Shown here one piece after another: positions 7,578 to 15,883 of a stretch of 64,000 nucleotides of DNA. Position numbers and translations under genes: made by a program. The DNA comes from an uncultured Clostridia bacterium. Lineage in GTDB: Bacteria; Bacillota; Clostridia; Christensenellales; Borkfalkiaceae. The stretch lies in contig CAKQRE010000005.1 of assembly GCA_934271265.1 (NCBI GenBank), forward strand, positions 39,421 to 103,420, given 5' to 3'. The notes under the pieces are model-generated. The model had not been told where the DNA came from and did not search any database. It saw nothing but the letters and a program-made list of their open reading frames with translations. The stretch's first letter is position 1. Each line of letters begins with the position of its first letter.

Positions 7578-8261
7578 TTATGCCCGGGTATCCGTATCTT
7601 CCGTTTTTTGAACAGTGCTTCCGGACTCGCTTTCAGGCGGTACGGCTATATCGTTCCGGTCGGCTTTTCCGGACGGGGCTTCGTCCTTTTTCGACGTTGC
7701 CGCGTCGGCTTCCGCCTCGAGCGAAGCCGTTATTTCCTCTTTTGCGGGAACGGCGGCGCTTAAGACCGTTTTCCCGGAAAGGGTGCCGGCAATTGCCGTA
7801 TAAACAAGTTCGCCGATCGGCAGTATGGCGAGAACGATATAAAAGGCGGCGAAAACTCTGAGAAGTATGGGCAGATTCCGGGGAAGATCTTCCGATTTTA
7901 TGTTGCAAAGAGCGATGCACGCCGCCGCGGCAACGACCGCGAGAACGGAAAAGCCGATGATCCCGTTTTTTCTTTCGCGGTAAAAGGCTTCGTCTCCGCG
8001 ATAAATTTTAAAATAGTAATAGGCGAGCGACGCGCGGTAAAAGGCGAGCATGAGGGTCAGGCAAATGCCGAGAACGGCGAAAAGATAGGCGATCCCCGCA
8101 TATTTTATCAGTTTGATCCCGCTTAAATCGTCGGTCACGTTCTGAATGGTTTTTACGACCGTTCTGATCTGAAAAATACAGATCACCGTGCACGTCAGCA
8201 GGAAAACGGCGGCGACCGCCGACAATGCGCTTGTAACGAAACTTATGTATTTCTTTTTCAT
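7578..8261 (-). CDS. Hypothetical four-helix membrane protein
   Basis: 227 residues, not assigned to a family. Four hydrophobic segments are seen near residues 8-32, 54-76, 97-118 and 132-158. They are followed by a hydrophilic, acidic and Ser/Ala-rich tail of about 60 residues that probably lies in the cytoplasm. GGGAG sits 8 bases upstream of the ATG. It is the second gene after the 35-residue membrane protein at 8334-8441, both read from the promoter at 8489-8518. No catalytic or transport motif is visible. Divergence from an Rrf2 regulator gene may mean shared control, but function is unknown. Confidence 0.7.
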   Translation of the reverse strand: MKKKYISFVTSALSAVAAVFLLTCTVICIFQIRTVVKTIQNVTDDLSGIKLIKYAGIAYLFAVLGICLTLMLAFYRASLAYYYFKIYRGDEAFYRERKNGIIGFSVLAVVAAAACIALCNIKSEDLPRNLPILLRVFAAFYIVLAILPIGELVYTAIAGTLSGKTVLSAAVPAKEEITASLEAEADAATSKKDEAPSGKADRNDIAVPPESESGSTVQKTEDTDTRA

Positions 8262-8333
8262 GATTTCTCCCTTTTTCCTTTCCGGTTTCGTACCGATCGG
8301 GAATGATCGTGCCCGGACGGTTTTGCTGTCCGG

Positions 8334-8441
8334 TCAGATCAGTTTGTGATATACGGCATATACCGCCATGGCGGCAAGCAGTGCGATCAGGATCGTCGTA
8401 GCGGCGATCCTGATCGCTTTTTCCGAAGTTTTCTTCTTCAT
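8334..8441 (-). CDS. 35-residue single-span membrane protein
   Basis: A short frame encoding MKKKTSEKAIRIAATTILIA and ending VYHKLI. It has a positively charged N-terminus and one hydrophobic helix (about residues 12-31), giving an N-in single-pass topology. AAGGAA lies 9 bases upstream of the ATG, and a good promoter lies 48 bases further up. It is 72 bp upstream of the four-helix membrane protein on the same strand, so the two are probably cotranscribed. No homologue is known to me. Confidence 0.6.
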   Translation of the reverse strand: MKKKTSEKAIRIAATTILIALLAAMAVYAVYHKLI

Positions 8442-8488
8442 AGCGCCAGGTTCCTTTTTGTGGCGTCCCGTCTTGCAGGGCTAAGCCT

Positions 8489-8518
8489 ATTATATAACAT
8501 AATTAAGGAAAAATGCAA
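8489..8518 (-). promoter_or_regulatory. Promoter of the two membrane protein genes
   Basis: Minus strand TTGCAT (8513-8518), 18-bp spacer, TATAAT (8489-8494). Its -35 lies only 8 bp from the -35 of the divergent Rrf2 promoter. Confidence 0.7.
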
Positions 8519-8526
8519 CAAAATAT

Positions 8527-8555
8527 TTGACAAACGGGAAAAACGGTATTATAAT
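8527..8555 (+). promoter_or_regulatory. SigA promoter of the rrf2-nifS-iscU operon
   Basis: Consensus TTGACA (8527-8532), 17-bp spacer, TATAAT (8550-8555). Confidence 0.88.
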
Positions 8556-8562
8556 ATTCCCG

Positions 8563-8589
8563 TAATTCCTACCTGGCAGGTAGGAATTA
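8563..8589. promoter_or_regulatory. 27-bp palindromic operator, probably for Rrf2/IscR
   Basis: A perfect palindrome: TAATTCCTACCTG, a central G at 8576, then CAGGTAGGAATTA. It covers the expected transcription start of the Rrf2 gene, the classic position for an autorepressor. Rrf2/CymR/IscR proteins bind palindromes of this size. The regulator assignment is inferred from position. Confidence 0.8.
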
Positions 8590-8619
8590 AAGGAAAAGAC
8601 GACAAAAAGAGGGGCAAAC

Positions 8620-9096
8620 ATGAAAATATCTTCTAAAACCCATTACGGCGTGCAGGTGTGTTGTTTGCTTGCGTCGGCGGATAAAGTGATGTCCGCGAAG
8701 GAACTTGAAAAGCAGACGGGCGTTTCGAGCAAATATCTCGAGAAAGTGCTGAAGATCCTTCTCTCGGCGGGAGCAGTCAAGGCGACGCGCGGCGCGGGCG
8801 GCGGGTATTCCCTTGCCGTGCCTGCGGAAGAGATCCGCATGGGCGCAGTCGTGCGCGCGCTCGAAGAGGACAATATGGAGATCATCGGATGCGTGACGAA
8901 AAAAGGATGTTGTTGCCCGTCGAGCGCACTGTGGAAAAAACTTTTCGAAGGCATTAACGATATTCTGGACGGGATCACTCTTCGCGATATCGCGGACGGG
9001 ACCCTTGAACCGATAAAAGAACAGTGCGGAGCAAAGAAAAAGTGCAGCCGCGATTCCGCAACGAAATCGTGCGGGAATTGCGGTCAGACCATATAA
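8620..9096 (+). CDS. Rrf2 family (IscR-like) Fe-S regulator
   Basis: A 158-residue transcription factor with an N-terminal winged helix (about 1-65; ELEKQTGVSSKYLEKVLKIL is the recognition region and GAGGGY marks the wing), then a dimer helix and a cysteine cluster. C91, C97, C98 and C99 supply the ligands expected for an Fe-S cluster. A second cysteine-rich tail (CGAKKKC, SCGNCGQ; residues 136-155) is unusual for the family. It probably senses Fe-S status and represses its own operon through the palindrome at 8563-8589. It heads an operon with a cysteine desulfurase and scaffold, supporting an IscR-like role. Confidence 0.88.
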   Translation: MKISSKTHYGVQVCCLLASADKVMSAKELEKQTGVSSKYLEKVLKILLSAGAVKATRGAGGGYSLAVPAEEIRMGAVVRALEEDNMEIIGCVTKKGCCCPSSALWKKLFEGINDILDGITLRDIADGTLEPIKEQCGAKKKCSRDSATKSCGNCGQTI

Positions 9097-9161
9097 ACAG
9101 GATCGAATAAAAAGTGACGGGCGGGCGACCCCGCCGACGAAGACAGATACGGAGACAAACC

Positions 9162-10349
9162 ATGAAAGAAATTTACCTCGATCACGCCGCGACCACGCGG
9201 ACGGACGAAAAAGTTTTGCAAAAAATGCTTCCTTATTTCGGGGAGATTTACGGAAATCCGAACAGCCAGCACGCCTACGGGAGAGCGGCGCAGAAGGCTG
9301 TGGACGAAGCCCGCGATACGATCGCCGGGCTGATCGGAGCGAAACCGAACGAAATCTATTTTACTTCCGGCGGAACGGAAGGAGACAACTGGGTGCTTCG
9401 CGGGATCTGCCGCGCCCTGAAGAGCAAAGGAAAGCATCTGATCATTTCCAAAATCGAGCATGCGGCTATGCTGACGACCGCAAAGGAGTTGGAAAAAGAC
9501 GGGTTCGAGTTTTCTTATATCGGCGTGGACAGCGAGGGGTTCCTCGATCTCGACGAACTGGAAAAAGCCATTCGCCCCGATACGATCCTGATCGGTTGCA
9601 TGTACGCCAACAACGAGATCGGAACGATCGAACCGATCGAAGAGATCGGCAGGATCGCCCACAAACACGGGATCGTGTTCTTTACGGACGCCGTTCAGGC
9701 GATGGGGGCTTTGCCGATCAACGTGGCGAATTCCGATATCGACCTGATGAGCTTTTCTTCCCATAAATTCAACGGGCCGAAAGGTATGGGCGCGTTGTAT
9801 ATCAAAACGGGGATCCCTCTCGGAAGACTGATTTCCGGCGGACATCAGGAGAGAACGAGAAGGGGCGGGACGACGAACGTTCCGGGCGTCGTCGGAATGG
9901 CGGAGGCGTTGCGTTTAACGAAGGCAACGCAGGAACGGGATTCGGCTTACGTCGCCTCCCTGCGCGATCGCTTTATCGACCGCGTTCTTGCGGAGATCCC
10001 GTACGTAAAACTGAACGGTCCCGTCGACGGAAAGAAGAGACTTCCGAACAATGCCGATTTTTCTTTCGAATACATCGAAGGGGAATCCATTCTGTTCAGT
10101 CTCGATCTGGCGGGGATCGCCGTTTCGTCCGGGTCGGCTTGTTCGAGCGGGTCTTTGGAACCTTCGCACGTACTGCTTGCGACGGGCATGCCCGAAGAAC
10201 TCGCGCACGGATCGATCCGCTTTACCTTCGGGAAAGAAAACACCGCGGAAGAAGTGGATTATACCGTGGACACCCTGAAACAAATCGTGGGAAGACTGAG
10301 AAAAATGTCGCCTTTATTCAATCTGAAAGGAGAAGATAAAAATGTATAA
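9162..10349 (+). CDS. nifS: Cysteine desulfurase NifS/IscS
   Basis: PLP enzyme that takes sulfur from cysteine for Fe-S cluster assembly, 395 residues. The start EIYLDHAATT is diagnostic. The PLP lysine is K202 in SSHKFNGPKG, and the catalytic cysteine is C327 in the mobile loop SSGSACSSGS. The frame is open upstream to 9114, but GGAGACAAACC immediately before the ATG at 9162 and family alignment fix the start. Its 3' end overlaps iscU by 8 bp, implying translational coupling of desulfurase and scaffold. Confidence 0.95.
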   Translation: MKEIYLDHAATTRTDEKVLQKMLPYFGEIYGNPNSQHAYGRAAQKAVDEARDTIAGLIGAKPNEIYFTSGGTEGDNWVLRGICRALKSKGKHLIISKIEHAAMLTTAKELEKDGFEFSYIGVDSEGFLDLDELEKAIRPDTILIGCMYANNEIGTIEPIEEIGRIAHKHGIVFFTDAVQAMGALPINVANSDIDLMSFSSHKFNGPKGMGALYIKTGIPLGRLISGGHQERTRRGGTTNVPGVVGMAEALRLTKATQERDSAYVASLRDRFIDRVLAEIPYVKLNGPVDGKKRLPNNADFSFEYIEGESILFSLDLAGIAVSSGSACSSGSLEPSHVLLATGMPEELAHGSIRFTFGKENTAEEVDYTVDTLKQIVGRLRKMSPLFNLKGEDKNV

Positions 10350-10746
10350 CGAAAAGGTAATGGAAGCTTTTCAGAATCCGAAAAACGTAGGAGAAGTCGA
10401 AAACTATAACGGCATCGGCAAAGTGGGCAATGCCGCTTGCGGAGACATCATGCAGATCACGCTCAGGATCGAAAACGACGTGATCGTCGACGCGAAGTTC
10501 AAAACGTTCGGGTGCGCGGCGGCGATCGCAACGAGTTCCACCGCAACGTCCATGGTGATCGGCATGACCGTGGAAGAGGCTTTGAAACTGACGAACAAGC
10601 GCGTTGTGGAAGAGCTCGAAGGGTTGCCCCCGCAGAAGTTGCACTGTTCCGTGCTTGCCGAAGAGGCGATCAAGGCGGCGATCGAAGATTACCGCAACCG
10701 TCGGAAGGGCATCGAAACGCCGGAAGAAGAACCGAAAATGGTGTGA
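10342..10746 (+). CDS. iscU: Fe-S scaffold IscU/NifU N-terminal type
   Basis: Scaffold on which Fe-S clusters are built with sulfur from NifS. The 134 residues are one IscU-like domain with the three conserved cysteines C33 (ACGD), C58 (FGCAAA) and C102 (HCSVLAEEA). The Asp after C33 that tunes cluster lability is also present. GAAAGGAG precedes the ATG inside the nifS 3' end. The C-terminus (RRKGIETPEEEPKMV) is a short acidic extension. There is no adjacent hscA/hscB or ferredoxin, so this is the compact NifS-IscU form common in Clostridia. Confidence 0.94.
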   Translation: MYNEKVMEAFQNPKNVGEVENYNGIGKVGNAACGDIMQITLRIENDVIVDAKFKTFGCAAAIATSSTATSMVIGMTVEEALKLTNKRVVEELEGLPPQKLHCSVLAEEAIKAAIEDYRNRRKGIETPEEEPKMV

Positions 10747-10793
10747 TCGTTATAGCGTCGTTTTTCGTGCGGGGCGTGGTGTTTCCGCAAGAC

Positions 10794-10855
10794 GGAAAAC
10801 GGCGCTATCATGCGTTTAATATGGTATTTGATATGTCGGGGGTAAGCCGTTTTCC
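10794..10855. repeat. Inverted repeat between iscU and comF
   Basis: GGAAAACGGC (10794-10803) and its perfect complement (10846-10855) are separated by 42 bases. A smaller hairpin TTTCCG/CGGAAA overlaps the left arm. No T-run follows, so a terminator is unlikely. Confidence 0.4.
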
Positions 10856-10882
10856 AAACGAAAGAAGGGCGGCGGAAGGAAA

Positions 10883-11635
10883 ATGCTGAAAGAATTGAAA
10901 GAAATTTTGTTTCCTCGCGCGCTCACCTGTTCGCTGTGTCGCCGCGAGGTGTTTCACGACGAGCCGTTCTGCAAAGAGTGTATCTCGTCTCTCCCTTATA
11001 ACGACGGTCCGATCTGCGATCACTGCGGAAGAAAAACGTCGTCTGCGGCGGCTTATTGCGACAGTTGCCGGGAAAAGAATATCCGGTTCGATAAGGCAAG
11101 AAGCTCGTTTTGTTACGAGAAACCGATATCTTACGCTCTGCAACGGCTGAAATACGAGAACGCGAAATTTCTCGCGGAGGATCTTGCGCCTTATCTTGTC
11201 CGGACTTATCTGACGGAGTTCTGGACGGTCGATTGCATCGTGTTTGCACCGATGACGGAAAAGAGGAAGAAGACCCGCGGATATAATCAGGCGGAACTTC
11301 TCGCGAACGCTTTTTCCCTGAAAACGCATATTCCCGTTCTGTCGGACGTTCTGTATAAAAGACGGGATACGGAAAGCCAGGTAAATATGACGCAAAAAGA
11401 GCGGTTGATGAATTTGTCCGGCAGTTTCGGCGTGCGGAATTCCGGAGCGATCAAAGGGAAAAGCGTTCTTTTTATCGATGACGTTTTAACGACGGGCGCA
11501 ACGGCGGATTGTTGTGCTTTTGCCTTAAAACGCGCCGGCGCGGCGAGCGTTTTCGTGCTTACGGTCGCTTCCGTTTCCGACCGATCGGCAAAGATCGGGA
11601 AAGAGTCGGAGAAACGATCGCCGGAGGAGGAATAG
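10883..11635 (+). CDS. comF: ComF family phosphoribosyltransferase-like protein
   Basis: ComF proteins are needed for DNA uptake in competent Gram-positives, and relatives are widespread in non-competent species. In 250 residues one sees an N-terminal double zinc-ribbon (CSLC, CKEC, CDHCG, CDSC within residues 16-62) and a C-terminal PRTase domain with the PRPP-binding motif VLFIDDVLTTGAT (about residues 195-207). RGYNQAELLA is the family signature. The protein ends in a charged tail. No other competence gene is in the window, so a role in uptake cannot be asserted. Confidence 0.9.
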   Translation: MLKELKEILFPRALTCSLCRREVFHDEPFCKECISSLPYNDGPICDHCGRKTSSAAAYCDSCREKNIRFDKARSSFCYEKPISYALQRLKYENAKFLAEDLAPYLVRTYLTEFWTVDCIVFAPMTEKRKKTRGYNQAELLANAFSLKTHIPVLSDVLYKRRDTESQVNMTQKERLMNLSGSFGVRNSGAIKGKSVLFIDDVLTTGATADCCAFALKRAGAASVFVLTVASVSDRSAKIGKESEKRSPEEE

Positions 11636-11707
11636 CCGGCAACGGATCCGGACGGAACGTTTTCCGACGGAATCGACGGGCGGATCGATAAAATTTCGGT
11701 GAAACGA

Positions 11708-11736
11708 TTGTAAATAACAAAAAAATATGATATACT
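11708..11736 (+). promoter_or_regulatory. Promoter of the SPFH/zinc-ribbon gene
   Basis: TTGTAA (11708-11713), 17-bp spacer, TATACT (11731-11736), leaving a leader of about 90 bases. Confidence 0.6.
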
Positions 11737-11832
11737 TGTCATAAGCCGAAACGGCAGGCGTCGCAAGGGGCGGGGAAAATTCGTTATCCTGCGGTCGGAT
11801 CGGAAATCATACCGAAAAACAAGGAGAAAAAT

Positions 11833-12900
11833 ATGGCACTTTTCAGGTTGAATATCGTCTGGGACGACGACAGTAAGAACACACTCGTTTATAAATATCC
11901 TTTCAAGAATTACGGCAGAGAAGTCAACGATAAATCCACGCTTACCGTAAAGGAATCGCAGGTGGCGATCTTCGTTCATAAAGGTCAGATCGCCGATATT
12001 TTCGGACCCGGTCTTTACAGCATGAAGACGGATATTTTCCCGATCCTGACAAAACTCGCGTCGTGGAAATATGCCTTTGAAACGCCGATCACGCTCGACG
12101 TTTATTACATCAACACCAAGCAGTTTACCGATATCAAATGGGGTACGATGAACCCCATTATGATGCGCGATCCCGAATTCGGCGTTATCCGCGTGCGCGG
12201 CTACGGCGCGTTTGCTTTTAAAGTGGACGATCCCGCCGTTTTCCTGAAAGAACTTTTCGGAACGAACAGCACATTCAAAACGGAAGATATTACCGGATTC
12301 CTGAAAACCATGCTTGTTTCCTCTCTGACGGACGCGCTCGGCGAAAGCAAAATCTCCGCGCTCGACCTTGCCGGAAACACCATGGAATTCAACGAGATCG
12401 TAAAAGCGAAGATCCAGGAGAAATTCCGCGAGATCGGTCTTGCTCTCACGAATCTTTTCATCGAGAACATGTCCGTTCCGGCGGAAGTGGAAAAGGCGCT
12501 TGACGAACGTTCCAAGCTCGGTATTCTCGGCGACGCTACGGATACGATGATGAAAGTCGCCGCGGCGGAAGCGATGAAAGACGCCGCGAAAAACCAGGGC
12601 ATGGGCGGCACTTTTATGGGCGCGGGCGTCGGCATGGGCGCGGGCGCGGGCATGGGTGCCATAATCTCGCAGGCTTTTCAGAATAATAATCAGAACAATG
12701 CCCCCGCGCAGGCGCAGCCCTCGGCGGCTCCTAGGGCTGAGAAAATGGCGAAATGTTCCGCTTGCGGAAAAGAGATCCCGTTCGGTTCGAAATTCTGCCC
12801 CGAATGCGGCGCGAAACAGGACGTGAAACGTTTCTGCAAAGAATGCGGCGCGGAGATCGGCAATGCGAAATTCTGCCCCGAATGCGGCGCGAAACAGTAA
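11833..12900 (+). CDS. SPFH-domain protein with C-terminal zinc ribbons (YdjI-like)
   Basis: 355 residues. The first 240 form an SPFH/virion-core-like domain (GPGLYSMKTDIFPI, YYINTKQFTDIKWGT, DPEFGVIRVRGYGAFAFKV). A low-complexity Gly/Ala/Met linker follows (about 255-300), then two tandem zinc ribbons (CSACGKEIPFGSKFCPECG and CKECGAEIGNAKFCPECG). This matches B. subtilis YdjI, which acts with YdjG, YdjH and PspA in membrane stress. A YdjG-like protein lies two genes downstream (13450-14547); PspA and YdjH are not seen. The ATG follows AAGGAG. Membrane-associated scaffolding is inferred from the family. Confidence 0.85.
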   Translation: MALFRLNIVWDDDSKNTLVYKYPFKNYGREVNDKSTLTVKESQVAIFVHKGQIADIFGPGLYSMKTDIFPILTKLASWKYAFETPITLDVYYINTKQFTDIKWGTMNPIMMRDPEFGVIRVRGYGAFAFKVDDPAVFLKELFGTNSTFKTEDITGFLKTMLVSSLTDALGESKISALDLAGNTMEFNEIVKAKIQEKFREIGLALTNLFIENMSVPAEVEKALDERSKLGILGDATDTMMKVAAAEAMKDAAKNQGMGGTFMGAGVGMGAGAGMGAIISQAFQNNNQNNAPAQAQPSAAPRAEKMAKCSACGKEIPFGSKFCPECGAKQDVKRFCKECGAEIGNAKFCPECGAKQ

Positions 12901-12925
12901 GCGGCAGCCCTGAAAAAACAAAGAA

Positions 12926-12950
12926 TAAGCGGCTTATAGCCACATATTCC
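12926..12950 (-). repeat. Intergenic repeat, TATAAGTCGATTAA family (copy e)
   Basis: Plus strand GCGGCTTATAGCCACAT; it shares the exact 13-mer CTTATAGCCACAT with copy n at 58786. GGCTTATAGCC is itself palindromic. Confidence 0.6.
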
Positions 12951-12974
12951 GATAAAAACAGTAAAGAATAAATA

Positions 12975-13000
12975 CGGGCGGAGCAAATGATCTCCGCCCG
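12975..13000. promoter_or_regulatory. GC-rich hairpin just before the DUF1858 ribosome site
   Basis: CGGGCGGAG / CTCCGCCCG with an 8-base loop ends only 5 bases before AGGAG. There is no T-run on the plus strand, so it may protect or gate the leader rather than terminate. Confidence 0.5.
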
Positions 13001-13017
13001 CCTAAGGAGATAAGATC

Positions 13018-13218
13018 ATGGAAAAGAAAATCACGGAAAACACCATTATCACCGAAGCTCTCGAAATCAATCCGAACGCTGCGGAGATCCTGATGAAATA
13101 CGGTATGCACTGCCTCGGTTGCGCGATCGCGCACGGCGAAACGGTCGGAGAGGCGGCGTCCGTTCACGGCGCCGATCTCGAGAAGATGCTCGAAGAACTG
13201 AACGCGGTTCAGGCGTAA
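13018..13218 (+). CDS. DUF1858 / hybrid-cluster-associated redox disulfide protein
   Basis: 66 residues, a complete single domain of the DUF1858/TIGR03980 type, related to the N-terminus of ScdA/RIC. Key features are TIITEALEINPNAAEILMKYG and the GMHCLGC motif, a CxxC pair that can form a disulfide or bind metal. These proteins are linked by context in other genomes to Fe-S and nitrosative stress repair. Here the neighbours are zinc-ribbon membrane-stress proteins. AAGGAG precedes the ATG. Molecular function is unproven. Confidence 0.88.
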   Translation: MEKKITENTIITEALEINPNAAEILMKYGMHCLGCAIAHGETVGEAASVHGADLEKMLEELNAVQA

Positions 13219-13223
13219 GCGCA

Positions 13224-13259
13224 GGGAGAAAGGAGCTTCTTTCCGGAGCTGTTTCTCCC
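13224..13259. other. Hairpin downstream of DUF1858 gene
   Basis: GGGAGAAAgGAGCT pairs with AGCTgTTTCTCCC. There is no T-run. A second small stem (GTAAAG/CTTTAC, 13277-13293) followed by GTTATTTTAT may be the actual terminator. Confidence 0.45.
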
Positions 13260-13449
13260 GAAAACTCACATTTCCCGTAAAGTCCGGCTTTACGTTATTT
13301 TATGATTTTACGTAAGTGTTCGCCGTTGCGTTTTCGCCGCGGCGAAGTTTTTCGTTCAGCCCCGCGTGATCGCGACCGGATATTCTTCCGGACGGTTTCC
13401 GAGGTCGCGGAGCGAAGAACAGACAAGAGAAAACGAACAGGAGAAAACT

Positions 13450-14547
13450 ATGAGCGAGGAAATCGATTTTTCCAGAAAGAGACAGGAAGTCGGCACGCAG
13501 TTCATCAAGTGCGATGCCTGCGGCGGTAACATGAGTTTCGATCCCGTTACGCAAAAGTTGAAGTGTGAACATTGCGGCAATACGACCGACATCAAAAAAG
13601 ATTTCGACGTAAAGGAAAACGATATCGAAAAAGGCTTCGAAAACGCCGAAAAATGGGATCCGAAGGAGCAGGTCACCTATCGGTGCGAAAACTGCGGCGC
13701 CGTCGTCGTTGTGGGGGCGGACGAGGAAGCTACGATGTGCCCTTTCTGCGGAACGTCGCACGTGATCCGGGCGGAAGATCTGGCGGGAATTAAACCGCAG
13801 GTCGTTATCCCGTTCCAGTTCGGGGCGGACAAAGCGGGAGAATATTCCCGCAAGTGGGCGAAAGGAAGACTTTTTGCCCCGCGAAAATTCAAGAAAAGCC
13901 TTGTTTCGGAAAATTTCCGCGGCGTGTACGAACCCTGCTTCACGTTTGACAGCAATACGGTTTCCCGCTACGAAGGAAGAGTCGGAGACCGGCACACCCG
14001 CACGGTAGGAAGCGGAAAAGACCGCAGGACGGAAACGTATTACGTTTATCGGAACGTGAGCGGACAGTTCGAATATTTCTTCGACGACGTGATGGTCGCG
14101 ACGAACGAGAATTTCGGTCAATCGATGATGGATAAACTTTCGCCCTTTCAAACGAAGGCGGCGTGCGTGTTCGAAAGCAAATATCTCTCCGGTTATTATG
14201 CCGACCGCTATCGCAAGGATCTAAAGGAAAGCTGGGGAGACGCAAAGGGGATTATCGACCGTAACCTCCGCAACATGATCAAATCGACTTTGCATTGCGA
14301 CGTGGTGCAATACCTCAACGTATACACGCAGCATAGCGGCGTTACGTACAAATACGTTCTTCTGCCCATATACATGCACCAGTATCGTTTCCGTAAGAAA
14401 AATTATCCCGTCTACATCAACGGCAGCACGGGAAAGGTGAAGGGGAAGACTCCCGTTTCGCCGCTGCGCGTTGCGATCGCGTCCGTGCTCGGCGCGGCGA
14501 TCGCCGTCGCATTGTACATCCTGATCTTCGGGATTCTCGGCAAGTAA
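13450..14547 (+). CDS. Zinc-ribbon membrane protein (YdjG-like)
   Basis: 365 residues. Two zinc ribbons occupy the N-terminus (CDACGG...CEHCG and CENCG...CPFCG), followed by a conserved central region (FRGVYEPCFTFDSNT, KLSPFQTKAACVFESKYLSGYY) and one C-terminal transmembrane helix (about 340-362) ending at the C-terminus. The architecture resembles B. subtilis YdjG, a TFIIB-type zinc-ribbon protein that works with YdjH/YdjI in a Psp-like envelope stress system. The frame extends upstream to 13366, but AGGAGAAAACT before the ATG at 13450 fixes the start. No enzymatic motif is seen. The topology would place the ribbons in the cytoplasm. Confidence 0.82.
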   Translation: MSEEIDFSRKRQEVGTQFIKCDACGGNMSFDPVTQKLKCEHCGNTTDIKKDFDVKENDIEKGFENAEKWDPKEQVTYRCENCGAVVVVGADEEATMCPFCGTSHVIRAEDLAGIKPQVVIPFQFGADKAGEYSRKWAKGRLFAPRKFKKSLVSENFRGVYEPCFTFDSNTVSRYEGRVGDRHTRTVGSGKDRRTETYYVYRNVSGQFEYFFDDVMVATNENFGQSMMDKLSPFQTKAACVFESKYLSGYYADRYRKDLKESWGDAKGIIDRNLRNMIKSTLHCDVVQYLNVYTQHSGVTYKYVLLPIYMHQYRFRKKNYPVYINGSTGKVKGKTPVSPLRVAIASVLGAAIAVALYILIFGILGK

Positions 14548-14632
14548 GGCACTTTTCGACCCGGGGAAAACGGAAAAATGCCGCGTTTTACCGAAATTTC
14601 ATGCTTTCGGCAGAAAAAAACGGTCGAACGGG

Positions 14633-14661
14633 TTGACATTATTCCGATTTCATTGTAAAAT
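14633..14661 (+). promoter_or_regulatory. SigA promoter of cyclophilin-like lipoprotein gene
   Basis: Consensus TTGACA (14633-14638), 17-bp spacer, TAAAAT (14656-14661). Confidence 0.78.
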
Positions 14662-14703
14662 AATAAGGTATAGAATACGGAGCGTATGGCTCGGAGGGTT
14701 TTC

Positions 14704-15657
14704 ATGAAAAAATTAGCGAAAGGAATTTTGGCGTTTTCCTGCATGGCTGCGATGGTCTTTGCGTCTTCCTGCGGAGATACCGTGAAGAACGGCAGTAAGA
14801 TCGACGCCGGCAAAATAACGCTGAATTATATCGATAAAGACGGCGAAGAAAAGACGAGAGCGATCAATTTCGAACTTTACGTCAACTATGCGCCCGCAAC
14901 GACGGAGCATTTCGAATACCTTGCAGGCAAGGGATATTACGACGGCACGGTGATGTCGAACGTATCTTCTTATGCGGAATTCGGCGCGTTTACCCAAAAG
15001 GACGGTCTTCTTTCTTCCAAATACGAAAAGGATGCGGAAAAGGGGTATTATTCCTTTATCACGAAGGAGTATTCTTTGAATAAATACCTCGGGAGCGACA
15101 AGACGGTCGCGAGATATGCGGAAGATCTGTCGATTAACGGCGAGTTTGCCGAAAACGGATTCGGCGGTAATAAACTCGGTCTCACGGGCGGTTCCATTGT
15201 TTTAAAAAGAGATATCGATACCGACAGCCCGAGCAGTGCGTACAATACGGGCAAGGCGACGATGGCGATCACTTTCGGTTCTTCGGCTTATTTCGCCTCT
15301 GCCGAGCGTTTCGCGGTGATCGGTAAGATCCTGTCCGACGATTCGTCCAAGTTTTCAGACAAAAAGTCCAGTCTGGAGTTTTTACAGGCTCTGATGGCTG
15401 AACTCGACGCCGATTCCGACGGTAACAGCTACTGGTATTACGGCAAAGCCGATTCCGAACACGTCGGAAATTACGACAGATATCTGATGAAGGATAAAGA
15501 CGGAGCCTATTATATAAAAGACGCTTCCGGTCATTATACCGTCGAATTGGACGAGACGGAAGACAAGGATTTTCTGAAAGAACTGAGCGAACAGGCTGCT
15601 TATCTCAACAACCTGCCTTATCACACAGTGACGATCGTTTCCGTAAAGATCGGTTGA
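14704..15657 (+). CDS. Cyclophilin-like peptidyl-prolyl isomerase lipoprotein
   Basis: A 317-residue surface lipoprotein. The signal peptide starts MKKLAKGILAFSCMAAM and ends at a lipobox (FASSC), so the mature N-terminal cysteine is lipidated. The cyclophilin-type fold is suggested by FELYVNYAPATTEHFEYLAGKGYYDGT near the start of the mature protein and a GSIVLKRD / FAVIGKI pair later. The segment in between is longer and more divergent than classical cyclophilins, so activity is uncertain. It probably assists folding of exported proteins. GGAGG lies 7 bases before the ATG at 14704; the in-frame ATG at 14686 precedes that site and is unlikely. Confidence 0.75.
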   Translation: MKKLAKGILAFSCMAAMVFASSCGDTVKNGSKIDAGKITLNYIDKDGEEKTRAINFELYVNYAPATTEHFEYLAGKGYYDGTVMSNVSSYAEFGAFTQKDGLLSSKYEKDAEKGYYSFITKEYSLNKYLGSDKTVARYAEDLSINGEFAENGFGGNKLGLTGGSIVLKRDIDTDSPSSAYNTGKATMAITFGSSAYFASAERFAVIGKILSDDSSKFSDKKSSLEFLQALMAELDADSDGNSYWYYGKADSEHVGNYDRYLMKDKDGAYYIKDASGHYTVELDETEDKDFLKELSEQAAYLNNLPYHTVTIVSVKIG

Positions 15658-15883
15658 TAAGTCGTTCGGGAAACCGTCTGTCGGGTCGCGGGGTGCGGCT
15701 TCGCCGGAACCGTGCGGCAAAGAGATGACGAACGAAATGAGAAAGCGGCGTATCCGAGGAAGGTGCGTCGCTTTTTTGAACCCGTTTTGCGGGAAGTGTG
15801 GTTTTTTACCGTAGGATTCGCGGTGCTTTTCGGGATGTTTTCCCCTTTTGCCGCATGGCGGATCCCGCGGTTTACGGAATCGG

